55,706 nucleotides of DNA from Candidatus Uhrbacteria bacterium RIFOXYC2_FULL_47_19 (GTDB lineage Bacteria > Patescibacteriota > Patescibacteriia > SG8-24). The position numbers were made by a program, and so were the translations under genes. The stretch is from NCBI GenBank assembly GCA_001791745.1, contig MGFG01000026.1, forward strand, positions 1 to 55,706, read 5' to 3'. Of this stretch, positions 43,842 through 53,556 are shown in pieces. The notes under the pieces are model-generated. The model was given only the letters and a program-made list of their open reading frames with translations. It searched no databases and was not told the DNA's origin. The stretch's first letter is position 1. Every line of letters starts with the position of its first letter.

Positions 43842-46800
43842 ATGAACCCCATAGCAGAGCAGTTCAAGATTCAGGACTTCGACGCCGTACGTCTTAAGTT
43901 GGCGTCGCCGGAGGTGATCCGTGGTTGGTCTTACGGAGAGGTCTCCAATCCTGAAACGATTAACTATCGTACCCAAAAACCGGAGAAGGGTGGCCTTTTC
44001 GCTGAGGAAATTTTCGGTCCGTCGAAGGATTGGGAATGTTACTGCGGTAAATACAAGAAGGTGCGTTACAAGGGAATTATTTGCGATAAATGCGGTGTCG
44101 AAGTGACTCACTCATTGGTGCGTCGTGAGCGCATGGGTCACATCGAACTATCAGCTCCAGTTTCGCATATCTGGTTTTTGCGTGGTGTGCCTTCGAAGAT
44201 TGGTTTAGTCCTCGATTTGTCGGTGCAAAATCTTGAAAAGGTTATCTATTTTGCTAACTTCATTGTCACTGCAGTACGCGAGGATGCTAAGACTGAGACG
44301 TTGGAGCAGGTGAAAGAAGAATACAAGTCCAAGAAAAAGCAGATTGAGAATGAGTATAAGCGGATCGTTGACGAGTCTGAGAAGAATACCGATAAGAAGA
44401 TTGATCAGGAGAAACTGTTGGCTGAAGCTTTTGATCTCAAGACTCAGAAGCTTAAAGATTTAGATGAAGATTTCCGTACAGTTGAGAAGGAACTCAAGGA
44501 GATTACAGTCAATCGGATCATCTCTGAGAGTGTTTATCAGGATTGGTCACTGAAGTATGGTCACATTTTCGATGCTGGTATTGGTGCAGAGGCCATTCGT
44601 TATCTGCTCGAGAAGACTGACATCGATGTTAAAATTGCCGAGCTAGAAGAAGAGATGCTCGATGTGATGGTTGGTGCTCGTTACGACAAATTGGTCCGTC
44701 GGGTCAAGTTGCTCAAGGCACTTAAAACTAATGGTATTAGACCTGAGTGGATGGTTATGGTTGCGGTCCCGGTTATTCCGCCAGACCTCCGTCCAATGGT
44801 TCCCCTTGATGGTGGACGTTTTGCTGCTTCTGACCTTAATGATCTGTACCGTCGGGTTATCAATCGGAACAATCGTTTGAAGAAATTGATGGACTTGAAT
44901 GCACCGGAAGTTATTACCCGGAATGAGAAGCGCATGATGCAGGAGGCAGTCGATGCTTTGATCGACAACTCCGCCCGTCAGGCTAAGACTGTGGTCGCTG
45001 CTACCGGTAAGAAGCGTCAGCTTAAGTCGTTAGCCGATATTTTGAAGGGTAAGCAAGGTCGTTTCCGTCAGAACTTGTTGGGTAAGCGTATCGACTATTC
45101 GGGACGTTCCGTCATTGTGGTTGGTCCAACTTTGAAGTTGAATCAATGCGGTTTGCCAAAAATGATGGCCTTAGAGTTGTTTAAGCCGTTTGTTATCTCG
45201 CAGTTGATCAAGCGTAGTTACTGCCACAACATCCGGAGTGCTAATCGTTACATTGAATCTGATCATCCAGAGGTTTGGGATATTCTCGAAGAGATTACTA
45301 GTGATTCTTTGGTCTTACTGAATCGTGCTCCGACCTTGCATCGACTAGGTATTCAAGCTTTTCAGCCCAAACTGATTGAAGGTAAGGCCATTCAAATTCA
45401 TCCGATGGTCTGCCCGTCTTTCAATGCGGACTTCGATGGTGACCAGATGGCTGTTCATGTACCACTCACCGAAGAAGCCAAGAAAGAAGCTCGTGAGCGA
45501 ATGATGGCTACTCATAATTTACTCAAGCCAGCCACTGGTGCTCCAATCATTCGTCCGGATAAGGATGTGGCTTGGGGTATCTACTACATGACCTCGACCA
45601 TTCCTCCTCAAGGAGGATTGGAGAAGCCACGTTTATTCAGTAATCCCAAGGAGGCTGTTTTGGCCTATCGTCTGCGCAAGATTGAAATGCGTGAGTTGAT
45701 TTCGGTTCGGTTGCAGCCGGGCGAGAAACCAGTCGATACTAATGTTGGACGCATTATCTTAAATCGAGTCATTCCAGAGCATTTCGGCTACGTCAATCAA
45801 CAACTCGATGCTAAGCAGGTTGGTGAGATTGTACGTGAGTGTTTGGAGAAGTGTGGGCAAGAACGAACTGTTCAATTGGTTGATGATTTGAAGAACATTG
45901 GCTACCACTACATTACTGTTTCTGGTTATTCGTGGGGTATGGCCGATCTACCAGCCATTCCATCGAAAAATTTGTTGATCGAGGAAGGAGACAAATCCAT
46001 TGAGGAGGTTGAAGAACAGTATCAAGAAGGTTTGCTGACTAAATCAGAGCGTCACTCCAAGATCGTCGATATTTGGTCCAACATCAAAGATCGAGTAACT
46101 AAGTTAGCTAAGGAGAATTTACCGAAGGATGGTCCGACTTCGTCGATGATTGAGTCGGGTGCGCGTGGATCTTGGGGCCAGCTTACTCAGATTATTGGTA
46201 TGAAGGGTCTGGTGGCCAGCCCATCAGGTGAAATTATTGAATTACCGGTTAAAGCTAACTTCAAAGAAGGATTTGATGTACTGGAGTATTTTATCTCGAC
46301 ACATGGTGCACGTAAGGGTTCATCCGATACGGCTTTACGTACTGCTAACGCTGGTTACCTAACTCGTCGTCTAGTCGATGTGTCGCAAGACGTGGTTATT
46401 CGCGAAGAGGATTGTGGTGACACCAAGGGTAATCTGATTACCAAAAAAGAGAGCGAGGAGATGGGGCAGACCGTGGTCGGCCGCATCTTAGGTCGATACT
46501 TACTAGAGGAGATCAAAGATCCAGAGAGTGGCAAGGCTCTTATTAAGAAGGGTGAATTGGTAACCGAGAGTGTTGCTCGCAATTTGACTTCTTTAGACCT
46601 TGAACAAGTACACGTCAGATCAGTGCTTGAGTGCCGTTTACCTAAAGGTATTTGTAAGAAATGCTACGGTTACGATTTGGCTTACAATAAGCCGGTCAAG
46701 ATTGGTGTTCCGGTCGGTATTATGGCCGCTCAGTCGATCGGTGAACCAGGAACCCAGCTCACTATGCGTACCTTCCATAGTGGAGGTGTGGCTGGTGGTT

Positions 46801-47858
46801 CTGATATCACTCAAGGTCTACCACGTGTCGAAGAATTGTTTGAGGCACGACCACCTAAGCGTCGGGCCTACATGACTGAGGTCTCAGGTCAGGTGACGGT
46901 CGAGGAGATCGAACGACACATGATTGAAGGCCCTGAAGGTCAGAAGTTACTTGCTCCTTTTGTTGGACATAAGATCGTTCGGGTCCGCTATCAGGATAAG
47001 GATGGTGAAACTTATAAGTTGAACCGGGATGAGGAGGTGTTAGTCGAAGAGGGTGCCAAAGTTAAGGAAGGTCAGTTGCTTATTAGACGTAAGGATGGTA
47101 CCGAGATTGTTTCCGAACGTTCGGGCAGCGCCAAGATCAACAAGAAGAGCGTCAAAGTTGTTCGTGATATCGAGAAGGATAAAGACTACATCATTCCTCC
47201 GGGTTATGTGATTTACGTTCGAACCGGTGATCAGGTCGAAGCTGGGCAACCCATCACTGATGGCCATCTTGATCTTCAGTTGTTGTACAAACTCCGTGGT
47301 AAGGAGGCGGTGCAGAAGTATGTTCTCAAAGATGTGCAGGCCATTTATACGTCACAAGGTCAGAAACTCAACGACAAGCACATCGAGATTATCGTCCGTC
47401 AAATGTTCTCTCGTGTTAACGTTAGCGATGCTGGAGATACTGATTTGTTGCCTGGAGAGATCATTGAGAAGGCTCAGTTCATGATTGAGAATGCCAAGAT
47501 CAAGGAGAGTGGTGGTCAGCTCGCTAAAGCACAAGAGTTGTTCCTGGGTATCACTAAGATCTCGCTCTCTACTCAGAGCTTCTTGTCGTCTGCCTCATTC
47601 CAAGAGACAGCTCGGGTACTAATCAACGCAGCGGTTACTGGTAAGATTGATCCGCTCGAGGGTCTTAAGGAAAACATTATTATCGGTCGACTGATTCCAG
47701 CGGGTACTGGATTGGATCCGGTCACAGTCTACCCTGAAGATGGTAGTTGGCCAGTATTAGCGACGGAGGTTGCGGATGAAGCAACTAACGATAGTGGTGA
47801 CCAGCAAACACTAAAGGAGGAAGCTCCAGACGTTGGATCTGATCAGGCCAAGGAGTAG
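43842..47858 (+). CDS. rpoC: DNA-directed RNA polymerase subunit beta'
   Basis: 1338 residues. Zinc site 1 is near 66-84 ([20 protein letters not shown]), the catalytic magnesium motif [12 protein letters not shown] near 529, the bridge helix and trigger-loop region around 800-1000 ([19 protein letters not shown]), and zinc site 2 from the Cys near 858 with [11 protein letters not shown] near 930. A charged helical insert of about 80 residues (about 155-235, [15 protein letters not shown]) follows the clamp start. The acidic C-terminal tail is typical. Operon with rpoB; a terminator follows the stop. Confidence 0.98.
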   Translation: MNPIAEQFKIQDFDAVRLKLASPEVIRGWSYGEVSNPETINYRTQKPEKGGLFAEEIFGPSKDWECYCGKYKKVRYKGIICDKCGVEVTHSLVRRERMGHIELSAPVSHIWFLRGVPSKIGLVLDLSVQNLEKVIYFANFIVTAVREDAKTETLEQVKEEYKSKKKQIENEYKRIVDESEKNTDKKIDQEKLLAEAFDLKTQKLKDLDEDFRTVEKELKEITVNRIISESVYQDWSLKYGHIFDAGIGAEAIRYLLEKTDIDVKIAELEEEMLDVMVGARYDKLVRRVKLLKALKTNGIRPEWMVMVAVPVIPPDLRPMVPLDGGRFAASDLNDLYRRVINRNNRLKKLMDLNAPEVITRNEKRMMQEAVDALIDNSARQAKTVVAATGKKRQLKSLADILKGKQGRFRQNLLGKRIDYSGRSVIVVGPTLKLNQCGLPKMMALELFKPFVISQLIKRSYCHNIRSANRYIESDHPEVWDILEEITSDSLVLLNRAPTLHRLGIQAFQPKLIEGKAIQIHPMVCPSFNADFDGDQMAVHVPLTEEAKKEARERMMATHNLLKPATGAPIIRPDKDVAWGIYYMTSTIPPQGGLEKPRLFSNPKEAVLAYRLRKIEMRELISVRLQPGEKPVDTNVGRIILNRVIPEHFGYVNQQLDAKQVGEIVRECLEKCGQERTVQLVDDLKNIGYHYITVSGYSWGMADLPAIPSKNLLIEEGDKSIEEVEEQYQEGLLTKSERHSKIVDIWSNIKDRVTKLAKENLPKDGPTSSMIESGARGSWGQLTQIIGMKGLVASPSGEIIELPVKANFKEGFDVLEYFISTHGARKGSSDTALRTANAGYLTRRLVDVSQDVVIREEDCGDTKGNLITKKESEEMGQTVVGRILGRYLLEEIKDPESGKALIKKGELVTESVARNLTSLDLEQVHVRSVLECRLPKGICKKCYGYDLAYNKPVKIGVPVGIMAAQSIGEPGTQLTMRTFHSGGVAGGSDITQGLPRVEELFEARPPKRRAYMTEVSGQVTVEEIERHMIEGPEGQKLLAPFVGHKIVRVRYQDKDGETYKLNRDEEVLVEEGAKVKEGQLLIRRKDGTEIVSERSGSAKINKKSVKVVRDIEKDKDYIIPPGYVIYVRTGDQVEAGQPITDGHLDLQLLYKLRGKEAVQKYVLKDVQAIYTSQGQKLNDKHIEIIVRQMFSRVNVSDAGDTDLLPGEIIEKAQFMIENAKIKESGGQLAKAQELFLGITKISLSTQSFLSSASFQETARVLINAAVTGKIDPLEGLKENIIIGRLIPAGTGLDPVTVYPEDGSWPVLATEVADEATNDSGDQQTLKEEAPDVGSDQAKE

Positions 47859-47881
47859 TTGGTCTTTCGGTCAAAAATAAC

Positions 47882-47915
47882 AAACAAAACTCCGTCCTCT
47901 GGCGGGGTTTTGTTT
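47882..47915 (+). terminator. Intrinsic terminator after rpoC
   Basis: A 13-bp stem AAACAAAACTCCG/CGGGGTTTTGTTT with one G-T pair, just after the rpoC stop. Confidence 0.8.
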
Positions 47916-48041
47916 ATTCGTACGTATTTCGTACTCATCTTAAATTTGACTGCTAAACAATTCGGCCTTTTTGCCTCATTGAGGCAACTGTTTGTTGATG
48001 GTAGAGTGCAGGATGTTGGTCAACCTAGCGATTTTTCTTTT

Positions 48042-48758
48042 ATGTCAGGACATTCGAAATGGGCGAACATCAAACATCGGAAAGGTGCTGCTGATTTGAG
48101 GCGTGCGGCACTTTTCACCAAACTATCCAAGAATATTACTGTGACTGCTCGCAATGGTGGAGATCCGGAGTTCAATTTTTCGTTGCGTACAGCGATCGAC
48201 AAGGCGTTAGCTGCCAACATGACCAAAGACAAGGTCGATCAGGCCATTAAACGCGGAACAGGGGAGATTGCTGGTGGCATTATTGAGGAGGTGCTGTATG
48301 AGGGGTTCGGTCCAGGTGGAGTGGCTGTACTGGTTGAGGCTCTAACTGACAACCGGAATCGCACTAGCTCTAGTCTCAAGCATGTTTTTAGTAAGCATGG
48401 TGGAAATTTAAGTGGTAGCGGTTCTGTGCAATGGATGTTTGTCCGTCGGGGAGTGGTTAGAGCTCGAGGTAAATCCGGATTGTCTGACGATGAACAGCTA
48501 ACGTTAATCGAAGCAGGTACAGATGATCTCGCTACGGAGAATGGGGTGCAGATCTTAACCTGCCAGCCAGATTCTTTGATGCAGGTCCGTCAAGCTGCAG
48601 CTGGAATCAGTCTCGATACATTTGAGGTTGGTTTGGAATGGGAAGCTAAAGAGACAGCCGAGGTCGAGTCAGCTATTCGCGGACAGATTGAAAGTCTATT
48701 CGAAGCACTTGATGACGATGAGGATGTTTCAGATATCTACTCCAATGTTGAATTATAA
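48042..48758 (+). CDS. yebC: YebC/PmpR family protein
   Basis: 238 residues from the ATG at 48042, since the family begins MSGHSKWANIKHRKGAAD; the open frame extends 61 codons further upstream without family resemblance and through the rpoC terminator. YebC-family proteins were first described as transcription regulators and more recently as helpers of translation at proline runs. The three-domain sequence is complete, with YEGFGPGGVAVLVEALTDNR (about 90-109, by position) and the acidic C-terminus. ruvC overlaps its 3' end by 14 bp, the usual yebC-ruvC order. Confidence 0.95.
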   Translation: MSGHSKWANIKHRKGAADLRRAALFTKLSKNITVTARNGGDPEFNFSLRTAIDKALAANMTKDKVDQAIKRGTGEIAGGIIEEVLYEGFGPGGVAVLVEALTDNRNRTSSSLKHVFSKHGGNLSGSGSVQWMFVRRGVVRARGKSGLSDDEQLTLIEAGTDDLATENGVQILTCQPDSLMQVRQAAAGISLDTFEVGLEWEAKETAEVESAIRGQIESLFEALDDDEDVSDIYSNVEL

Positions 48759-49257
48759 ACATGAAAAAACTGAGCAGATTATTCTTGGCATAGATCCGGG
48801 CTATGCAGATATGGGCTACGGTTTAATTTCACGTTCTTGTGGTCGTGATCGTTGTTTGGCTTACGGTAGCCTGCGGACTGCGGCTGGTGCACCAACTGGA
48901 GAACGTTTGCAGGATATTCACGATGGTTTGGTGAAGTTAATAACAGAATTTCATCCAGATCAGGCAGCTGTTGAGCGATTATTTTTTTCTAGAAATGCTA
49001 AAACCGCAATTCCAGTGGCTGAGGCACGTGGGGTGATCCTTTTATGCCTAACTCAACAGGGTGTATCGTGCATTGAATTTAGTCCGGCCGAGGTAAAGAT
49101 GGCCGTTTGTGGACACGGACGAGCAGATAAGACAGAGATGCAGAAGATGGTTCAGATTCTTCTTAGATTAGAGCAGTTGCCAAGACCAGATGATGCAGCC
49201 GATGCGTTGGCTCTGGCCTTGGCCTTGGCTAGTACTAATGTACCAATAATGGTTTAG
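48745..49257 (+). CDS. ruvC: Holliday junction resolvase RuvC
   Basis: 170 residues if started at the ATG at 48745, which overlaps yebC. All four acidic catalytic residues are visible: Asp17 in GIDPG, Glu77 in AAVERLFF, and Asp150 and Asp153 in RPDDAADALA. SRNAKTAIPVAEARGV and FSPAEVKMAVCGHGRADKTE are family motifs. RuvC cuts Holliday junctions within the RuvAB complex; ruvA and ruvB are not in the window. The overlap implies translational coupling to yebC. Confidence 0.95.
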   Translation: MLNYKHEKTEQIILGIDPGYADMGYGLISRSCGRDRCLAYGSLRTAAGAPTGERLQDIHDGLVKLITEFHPDQAAVERLFFSRNAKTAIPVAEARGVILLCLTQQGVSCIEFSPAEVKMAVCGHGRADKTEMQKMVQILLRLEQLPRPDDAADALALALALASTNVPIMV

Positions 49258-49290
49258 GGTCATTTTTTAATTTAAAATTAGCGAAATTGG

Positions 49291-49316
49291 AGAGCGGATT
49301 TCGATTCCGCTCTTTT
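49291..49316 (+). terminator. Intrinsic terminator after ruvC
   Basis: Stem AGAGCGGA/TCCGCTCT with a seven-base loop and a TTTT run. Confidence 0.8.
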
Positions 49317-49332
49317 CAAGTCCTCAAAAAAG

Positions 49333-49341
49333 TGCTATACT
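49333..49341 (+). promoter_or_regulatory. Extended -10 promoter of the L,D-transpeptidase gene
   Basis: TGCTATACT lies 19 bases before the ATG at 49361; the -35 (TTTCAA) is weak. Confidence 0.5.
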
Positions 49342-49360
49342 TAGCCTAATAAAAACAAAC

Positions 49361-50128
49361 ATGGATCTTCGAATTAAAATAGGTGTCGGAGTAGTGTTGG
49401 TTTTCTGCTTGTTCGGAAATAGCAGTGTGGCCTCGGTCTCGGCTGTAACTGAGCTAGATACCGACGGTGACGGTTTGACCGACAGGTTAGAAGAGACGGT
49501 CTACTTTACCGACCGATTAGTTTCGGATACCGATGGTGATGGTTATGCCGACGGGCTCGAGATAGTGAACGGCTACTCGCCGCGCCATGCCGATGAACGT
49601 CGTTTAGTTGATGTAGATTCGGATCTGGACTACTTGAACGACGACTGGGAGATAAAATTAGGCACTGGATTACTGAACCCCGACTCGGACGGGGATTTAT
49701 TTTTGGACGGAACCGAAGTAGCGGCTGGATTCGATCCAATTAGTTTGGAGCCAGTGAAGTTGGAGAAATTAATTCGGGTTGATGATAAGAATTTAACTCT
49801 GACTTACAGTTTTGGTGGACGGGACTTGGATACGATTCCTGTTTCAACAGGCAAACCAGGTATGCCGACTCCACGGGGCGAGTTTACGATCTTGGACAAG
49901 ATTCCGGTCAAACACTATGGCGGTCCAGGTTTCGACTTGCCTAATACCAAATGGAATTTGCTGTTTACCCGCAGTTCCTCCGGTCTGGGCTATTACATCC
50001 ACGGTGCCTACTGGCACAATCTGTTCGGTAAGGCTCGTGTTTCGCATGGCTGTGTCAACGTCAGATATGCTGATATGGAGCGTCTTTACTTTTGGACCCA
50101 GCAGGGGACGAGGGTGGTGGTGGAATAG
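49361..50128 (+). CDS. L,D-transpeptidase (YkuD) with calcium-binding-type repeats
   Basis: 255 residues. Signal peptide about 6-27. Then Asp-rich repeats of the thrombospondin type 3/EF-hand kind (DTDGDGLTDRLEE, DTDGDGYADGLE, DSDLDYLNDDWE, DSDGDLFLDGTE; about 30-125). The YkuD domain (about 135-255) has HGAYWHNLFGKARVSHGCVNV with the catalytic Cys near 230 and its His partner. Such enzymes form 3-3 cross-links in peptidoglycan or link proteins to it. The repeats may bind calcium outside the cell or hold the enzyme at the wall. Transcribed alone, from its own promoter. Confidence 0.92.
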   Translation: MDLRIKIGVGVVLVFCLFGNSSVASVSAVTELDTDGDGLTDRLEETVYFTDRLVSDTDGDGYADGLEIVNGYSPRHADERRLVDVDSDLDYLNDDWEIKLGTGLLNPDSDGDLFLDGTEVAAGFDPISLEPVKLEKLIRVDDKNLTLTYSFGGRDLDTIPVSTGKPGMPTPRGEFTILDKIPVKHYGGPGFDLPNTKWNLLFTRSSSGLGYYIHGAYWHNLFGKARVSHGCVNVRYADMERLYFWTQQGTRVVVE

Positions 50129-50172
50129 GGTTTCTGTTACATTAAGCTAAATAAGTTTTTCACTTGGTTTTT

Positions 50173-51693
50173 ATGCCGACAAGAAGAGGGATCCAATCCG
50201 AAACGACACATGAAAAAGGATTTAATTCAGAGGTAGATAGGGAATGCGGTGAATCTCCCGTTTCGGCTGACTTTGGTTCCTTTCAAGAAGCCAGAAAGAA
50301 GCTGGGCAAACAACTCTTGGATCGGACACGTGACGAAGAGGAGATGTGTGTTACCTCTCCGGAAGAGGCGGCTGGACTAAAAGTTTTAGCTCGATTCGGT
50401 CCGTTGTCCATCCGTGAAGTGGAAAGCAAGGAAGTCCTGCGTGGAGATGCGAATTTCTCTAAATCCTTGTCGAGTTTTTGCAGCTCGGTTAGAATGTTTC
50501 TGTCTCAAAAAGATAGAGAACACCTGCAGATCTACAGTTTGGTTTCCTATTTGGAACGGTGTGCGGGTTCTGGATACATGGACGAGATAGAATTTGAGTG
50601 TTGGGGACGCGAAGAAAAGACAAATTTCAACAAAAACTTTGAGGTAATCGACAGACAGCGTCGCGGACGTGATTCCATCCGTATCTTTTACGTCAGAAGA
50701 AAAATTGAGGTTGATAGGGTTCGTCTTGAGATGGCGATGAGATTGGTGCAAGAAATCATTTCCGAAAGCGATAAATTACATGACGGCAGGTATCGGGGAA
50801 CGGTGCCTGATTCTGTCATCACGGAAAATAGAAATGTTATCTACAAATTCATCAAAAGTTTTTCTGGAGAGGAGGGGATAGAACTTCCGTGCGTTATGGA
50901 CAGCGTTACGGCTAAGTTCGCTGTAGTCGACGATCGCGTTCTCTCCAAGAGCCGGGAAAGTGAGGAGAAGAAGGATCGACTGGAAGTCAGTTTTGACTTG
51001 AGTCTCCTGACGGAAAAGGAGGTGGGTGAGATTCCTGACGCCCTGCTGCGGCTCGGAAAGATCAGCATACCCAAAAGTAGCCTGTCAGTCCTGATCGGAT
51101 ATAACGGATCGGGTAAGACCACATTGTTGAATTCCCTGCGCGTGGCCGCCAGCCACTTCGGCAGACGTTTAGGAGAGGACTATAGTGACATAGCCTGTGA
51201 TCTTGAGAAAAGAGAGTATTGGAACGGTTCCATACCGACCTTCGTTCCTAGTTTTGCCCGTACCATGGATATCGGTGGTCTCTCGGTTCCGGAAGGTGAG
51301 AATAGCGTTATCTATCTTAATTTTTCGAGATTCGCTCAGAACATAGCGTCACACAACGATTTATCGGCCAACCCACTGTCCAACATGATGAGGAAGCAGA
51401 GCGTCAACCAAGGATCGACAGGCGAATTGCAGTTGGCTTTCTTCGAGGATTCGATAAAAAAGTTTAACTTAGGTGAGTTTAAGGGTCTTTTGCTGATAGA
51501 CGAGCCGGAAAAGGGGCTTGATCCATGGAAGTTGCGGGACATGAAGAGACGGATCAGGGAAATGGCTCCGCAGGCGACCGTTATCGTAGCCACCCATAAT
51601 CCCATGCTGGCCTTCGATAAGGAGATAAGGAGGATAGACCTGCGTTTCCCAGAGAGGGGTTACCACGAGAACCAAGAGGAAGAAATGTTCTGA
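50173..51693 (+). CDS. ABC-type ATPase with unknown N-terminal domain
   Basis: 506 residues from the ATG at 50173 (a TTG at 50164 is also open). The C-terminal half is an ABC/AAA15-like nucleotide-binding fold: Walker A GYNGSGKTT (about 309-317), a signature-like STGELQLAFFE near 417, Walker B GLLLIDEPEKGLDPW near 438, and an H-loop ATHNP near 472. The first 290 residues are charged, helical and unrecognised. No membrane segment or partner gene. Soluble ATPases of this build occur in DNA repair and in anti-phage systems, but nothing here fixes a role. It ends at the border of the inverted-repeat element. Confidence 0.75.
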   Translation: MPTRRGIQSETTHEKGFNSEVDRECGESPVSADFGSFQEARKKLGKQLLDRTRDEEEMCVTSPEEAAGLKVLARFGPLSIREVESKEVLRGDANFSKSLSSFCSSVRMFLSQKDREHLQIYSLVSYLERCAGSGYMDEIEFECWGREEKTNFNKNFEVIDRQRRGRDSIRIFYVRRKIEVDRVRLEMAMRLVQEIISESDKLHDGRYRGTVPDSVITENRNVIYKFIKSFSGEEGIELPCVMDSVTAKFAVVDDRVLSKSRESEEKKDRLEVSFDLSLLTEKEVGEIPDALLRLGKISIPKSSLSVLIGYNGSGKTTLLNSLRVAASHFGRRLGEDYSDIACDLEKREYWNGSIPTFVPSFARTMDIGGLSVPEGENSVIYLNFSRFAQNIASHNDLSANPLSNMMRKQSVNQGSTGELQLAFFEDSIKKFNLGEFKGLLLIDEPEKGLDPWKLRDMKRRIREMAPQATVIVATHNPMLAFDKEIRRIDLRFPERGYHENQEEEMF

Positions 51694-51754
51694 TGGTGGG
51701 GTCGAATCCCATCAGAACGGTTACCGCCCCTATCTGCCCGTCCGATTCCCGTCG

Positions 51755-51811
51755 TTCCGCCTCGAACGAAACAGCCGCCACCCGCAAGAGGTGACGGCCG
51801 TTTCATGGAGC
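51755..51811 (+). repeat. 57-bp direct hairpin repeat, left copy (terminator-like)
   Basis: Matches 54714-54770 at 54 of 57 positions. It contains a large hairpin (GAAACAGCCGCCACC, then GAGGTGACGGCCGTTTC) and is followed by GCTGTTTTT, so it may end transcription of the ATPase gene. The two copies flank the inverted-repeat element. Confidence 0.8.
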
Positions 51812-51820
51812 TGTTTTTAT

Positions 51821-51997
51821 GCGGAAGCTCGAACTTTTTTTGAAGAGAACATTTGAGAAAGTGTTTCATTTCGCTCCGCTTTCGCTCGCAAATTTTTGAG
51901 AAATTTGCGTTTCAAAACAGAAAAATTTTCCTCCAATTTTTTCGATTTCGCGCCCCCCCAATTTTTCAAAAAAGGAAAAGAAAATTTTTGTTTTGGA
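51821..51997 (+). repeat. Long inverted repeat, left arm
   Basis: Starts GCGGAAGCTCGAAC and ends TTGTTTTGGA. By eye it is the reverse complement of 54541-54719 along its whole length except for a C run of 7 here against a G run of 9 there. Purine-strand asymmetry and A/T runs are strong; no gene is carried. The stretch to 52171 holds only AT-rich and GC-mixed spacer. Confidence 0.92.
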
Positions 51998-52171
51998 TTT
52001 TTGTGAAACAAAAAGGCGGAAGCGGGGCTACGGCCTACGAATAAAAGGAAAGCGTACTTGACCCACCCAAACCCATTCGCGCACGCTTAAATCAATATAA
52101 CTCCCTTTTGGGATTTTAGCAGGGGTTTAGCGCCTTTTGTAAAATTTAAAAAGGCTTGGCAGCTACTTTAC

Positions 52172-52200
52172 TTGACTAAATCACTGCACTATGCTAAAGT
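52172..52200 (+). promoter_or_regulatory. Leaderless-type promoter of the TrpR-like gene
   Basis: TTGACT (52172-52177), 17 bp, TAAAGT (52195-52200), then GCCAGT and the ATG at 52207. Transcription should begin at or next to the ATG. The layout and the box TAAAGTGCCAGTATG recur at the deacylase gene. Confidence 0.65.
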
Positions 52201-52206
52201 GCCAGT

Positions 52207-52521
52207 ATGGATTGGAATGACAAAGGAAAAGAGCAGTTAATAAAGGCAATTTTATTGCTTAAAAACGCTGATGAAACACAGCGATTTTTGCGTGACTTGA
52301 TGACAGAAAAAGAAATCAAGGAGTTCGCAAAACGACTAAAAGCAGCGGAAATGCTTACAGAAAAAATACCATATTCTACAATCGAAAAAGAGACTGGCTT
52401 AAGTTCAACTACTGTTGCTCGTGTTGCAAAGTGGTTAAATGGAAAAGGCGGTGGCTACAAAATAATTATAAATAAACTCCATCATCATAACTCTATCCAA
52501 TCACGGAGAGGGTTGTCTTGA
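52207..52521 (+). CDS. TrpR/YerC/YecD-family regulator
   Basis: 104 residues with the TrpR-like helix-turn-helix fold: LLLKNADETQRFLRDLMTEK, then KEFAKRLKAAEMLTE, then the recognition unit YSTIEKETGLSSTTVARVAKWLN, matching the YerC/YecD group. These resemble the tryptophan repressor without its known ligand pocket. The C-terminus is basic. The predicted mRNA is leaderless. Its twin promoter at the deacylase gene suggests it may control both, including itself. It lies just inside the left inverted repeat. Confidence 0.85.
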   Translation: MDWNDKGKEQLIKAILLLKNADETQRFLRDLMTEKEIKEFAKRLKAAEMLTEKIPYSTIEKETGLSSTTVARVAKWLNGKGGGYKIIINKLHHHNSIQSRRGLS

Positions 52522-52575
52522 TGTAATTTCTCATCATCGCATGAACATAACCCCCTCCGTAATTGGAGGGGGTTT
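52503..52575 (+). promoter_or_regulatory. Attenuator-like hairpin pair between regulator and ligase genes
   Basis: A terminator hairpin AACCCCCTCC/GGAGGGGGTT (52549-52574) is followed by TTTACG. ACGGAGAGGGTT (52503-52514), within the last codons of the regulator gene, can pair instead with AACCCCCTCCGT (52549-52560) with one mismatch and so break the terminator. Ribosomes ending at 52521 would cover the upstream strand. This is a plausible attenuation switch; the T run is short. Confidence 0.5.
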
Positions 52576-52632
52576 ACGTTTGCCTACCCACAATAAAACG
52601 GTAAACACAGTTCTTTAAAAAAGGAGAGAATC

Positions 52633-53520
52633 ATGCAGAAGCTCATCAGTTACTTCACAGACGGAATCTCGTCGGGGACGCTTCAGACAATTGGAGCGGA
52701 AGTCGAAACGCAGTTTGTGGACAAGGACGGCAAAGCAGTCCAGACCCAAACGTCTCAACAAATGTTGAGACACCTCGCCGAAAATGGTTGGGAAGTTGAT
52801 TGCCGTAAAGACAATCTCATCACAACCCTTGTTGATCAGAACGACAACAAAATTTTCTACGAGCTTGGCCGTCACAACATGGAGGTTTCAACGGCGGCCT
52901 CAACTTCCGCTTGCGTCCTCGATGTTATGCGGAAATGTCTTGCTCAACTCTACGAGTCCGCTCGAAGAGTTGGTGCGGAGCCGTTCTTCGCACCGATACT
53001 ATTTGGCGAAGAAGACCTACTGGTCATTCCCGACGAGAGAGACGCAGTCTGGTTGGAATTGGACGGACGAAACGCCCTTGCTCCGCTTGCGCGTACGTCA
53101 TCGGTTCAATTCACAATCTCGGTTTCTCCGCAGGATGCCATGAAAATCTTGAACAAGTTCGGGAAAAAGGTCGGTTCGTTCTTGACGGATTTTCCGCAAG
53201 ACGCGGTTTGGAAACGATACATCGTGGACTCGTCCGCGAAATATCTTTCTAACCGGTATGGTGGTCCTCTGGCATTCGAGTCGTTGGAGGATTACTGCCA
53301 AGCTCTTGTCCGACACGATGTTGTTCAAGGAGCGCGTCTCGTGCCGTTTCAGGATGTTAGTAATCTGGAGATATCTCTCTACCTACGCAGTATTTGGTGG
53401 CACTTCAGGCTCAAGCGTTATGGCAACGCTTTGTGCATTGAGGTACGCCCCATGGCTCGTAGGACAGACGAACAATTCCAACACCAACTAGATAAGGTGT
53501 TGGCAATCGTCTGCGCATAG
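52633..53520 (+). CDS. GCS2-like glutamate-cysteine ligase family protein
   Basis: 295 residues, with AAGGAG six bases before the ATG. IGAEVETQFVD near residue 20, YELGRHNMEVSTAAS near 75-90, SVQFTISVSPQDA near 155 and CIEVRPMARR near 270 follow the order of motifs in GCS2/GshA-type carboxylate-amine ligases, in which acidic residues of the first strand bind magnesium and ATP. Such enzymes join glutamate to an amine, often cysteine. The protein is shorter than the usual 350-450 residues. Operon with the TrpR-like gene through an attenuator-like leader, and convergent with a deacylase. The substrate is unknown. Confidence 0.6.
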   Translation: MQKLISYFTDGISSGTLQTIGAEVETQFVDKDGKAVQTQTSQQMLRHLAENGWEVDCRKDNLITTLVDQNDNKIFYELGRHNMEVSTAASTSACVLDVMRKCLAQLYESARRVGAEPFFAPILFGEEDLLVIPDERDAVWLELDGRNALAPLARTSSVQFTISVSPQDAMKILNKFGKKVGSFLTDFPQDAVWKRYIVDSSAKYLSNRYGGPLAFESLEDYCQALVRHDVVQGARLVPFQDVSNLEISLYLRSIWWHFRLKRYGNALCIEVRPMARRTDEQFQHQLDKVLAIVCA

Positions 53521-53528
53521 CGCAAAAA

Positions 53529-53556
53529 CCTTGTGTGGTCTAACGACTACACAAGG
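53529..53556. terminator. Terminator between convergent ligase and deacylase genes
   Basis: A 12-bp stem CCTTGTGTGGTC/GACTACACAAGG with one mismatch and loop TAAC; plus-strand T run follows. It overlaps the stop of the deacylase gene. Confidence 0.85.

Noticed and set aside
47859-48041. Upstream extension of yebC
   Set aside because: It crosses the rpoC terminator and the family start MSGHSKWANI fits the ATG at 48042.
48622-48744. Upstream extension of ruvC inside yebC
   Set aside because: It would overlap yebC by over 130 bp and carries no RuvC sequence.
51821-51997. Open frames of about 60-90 codons inside the inverted repeats
   Set aside because: They arise from purine-rich low-complexity sequence, appear in several frames of both arms and have no ribosome site.
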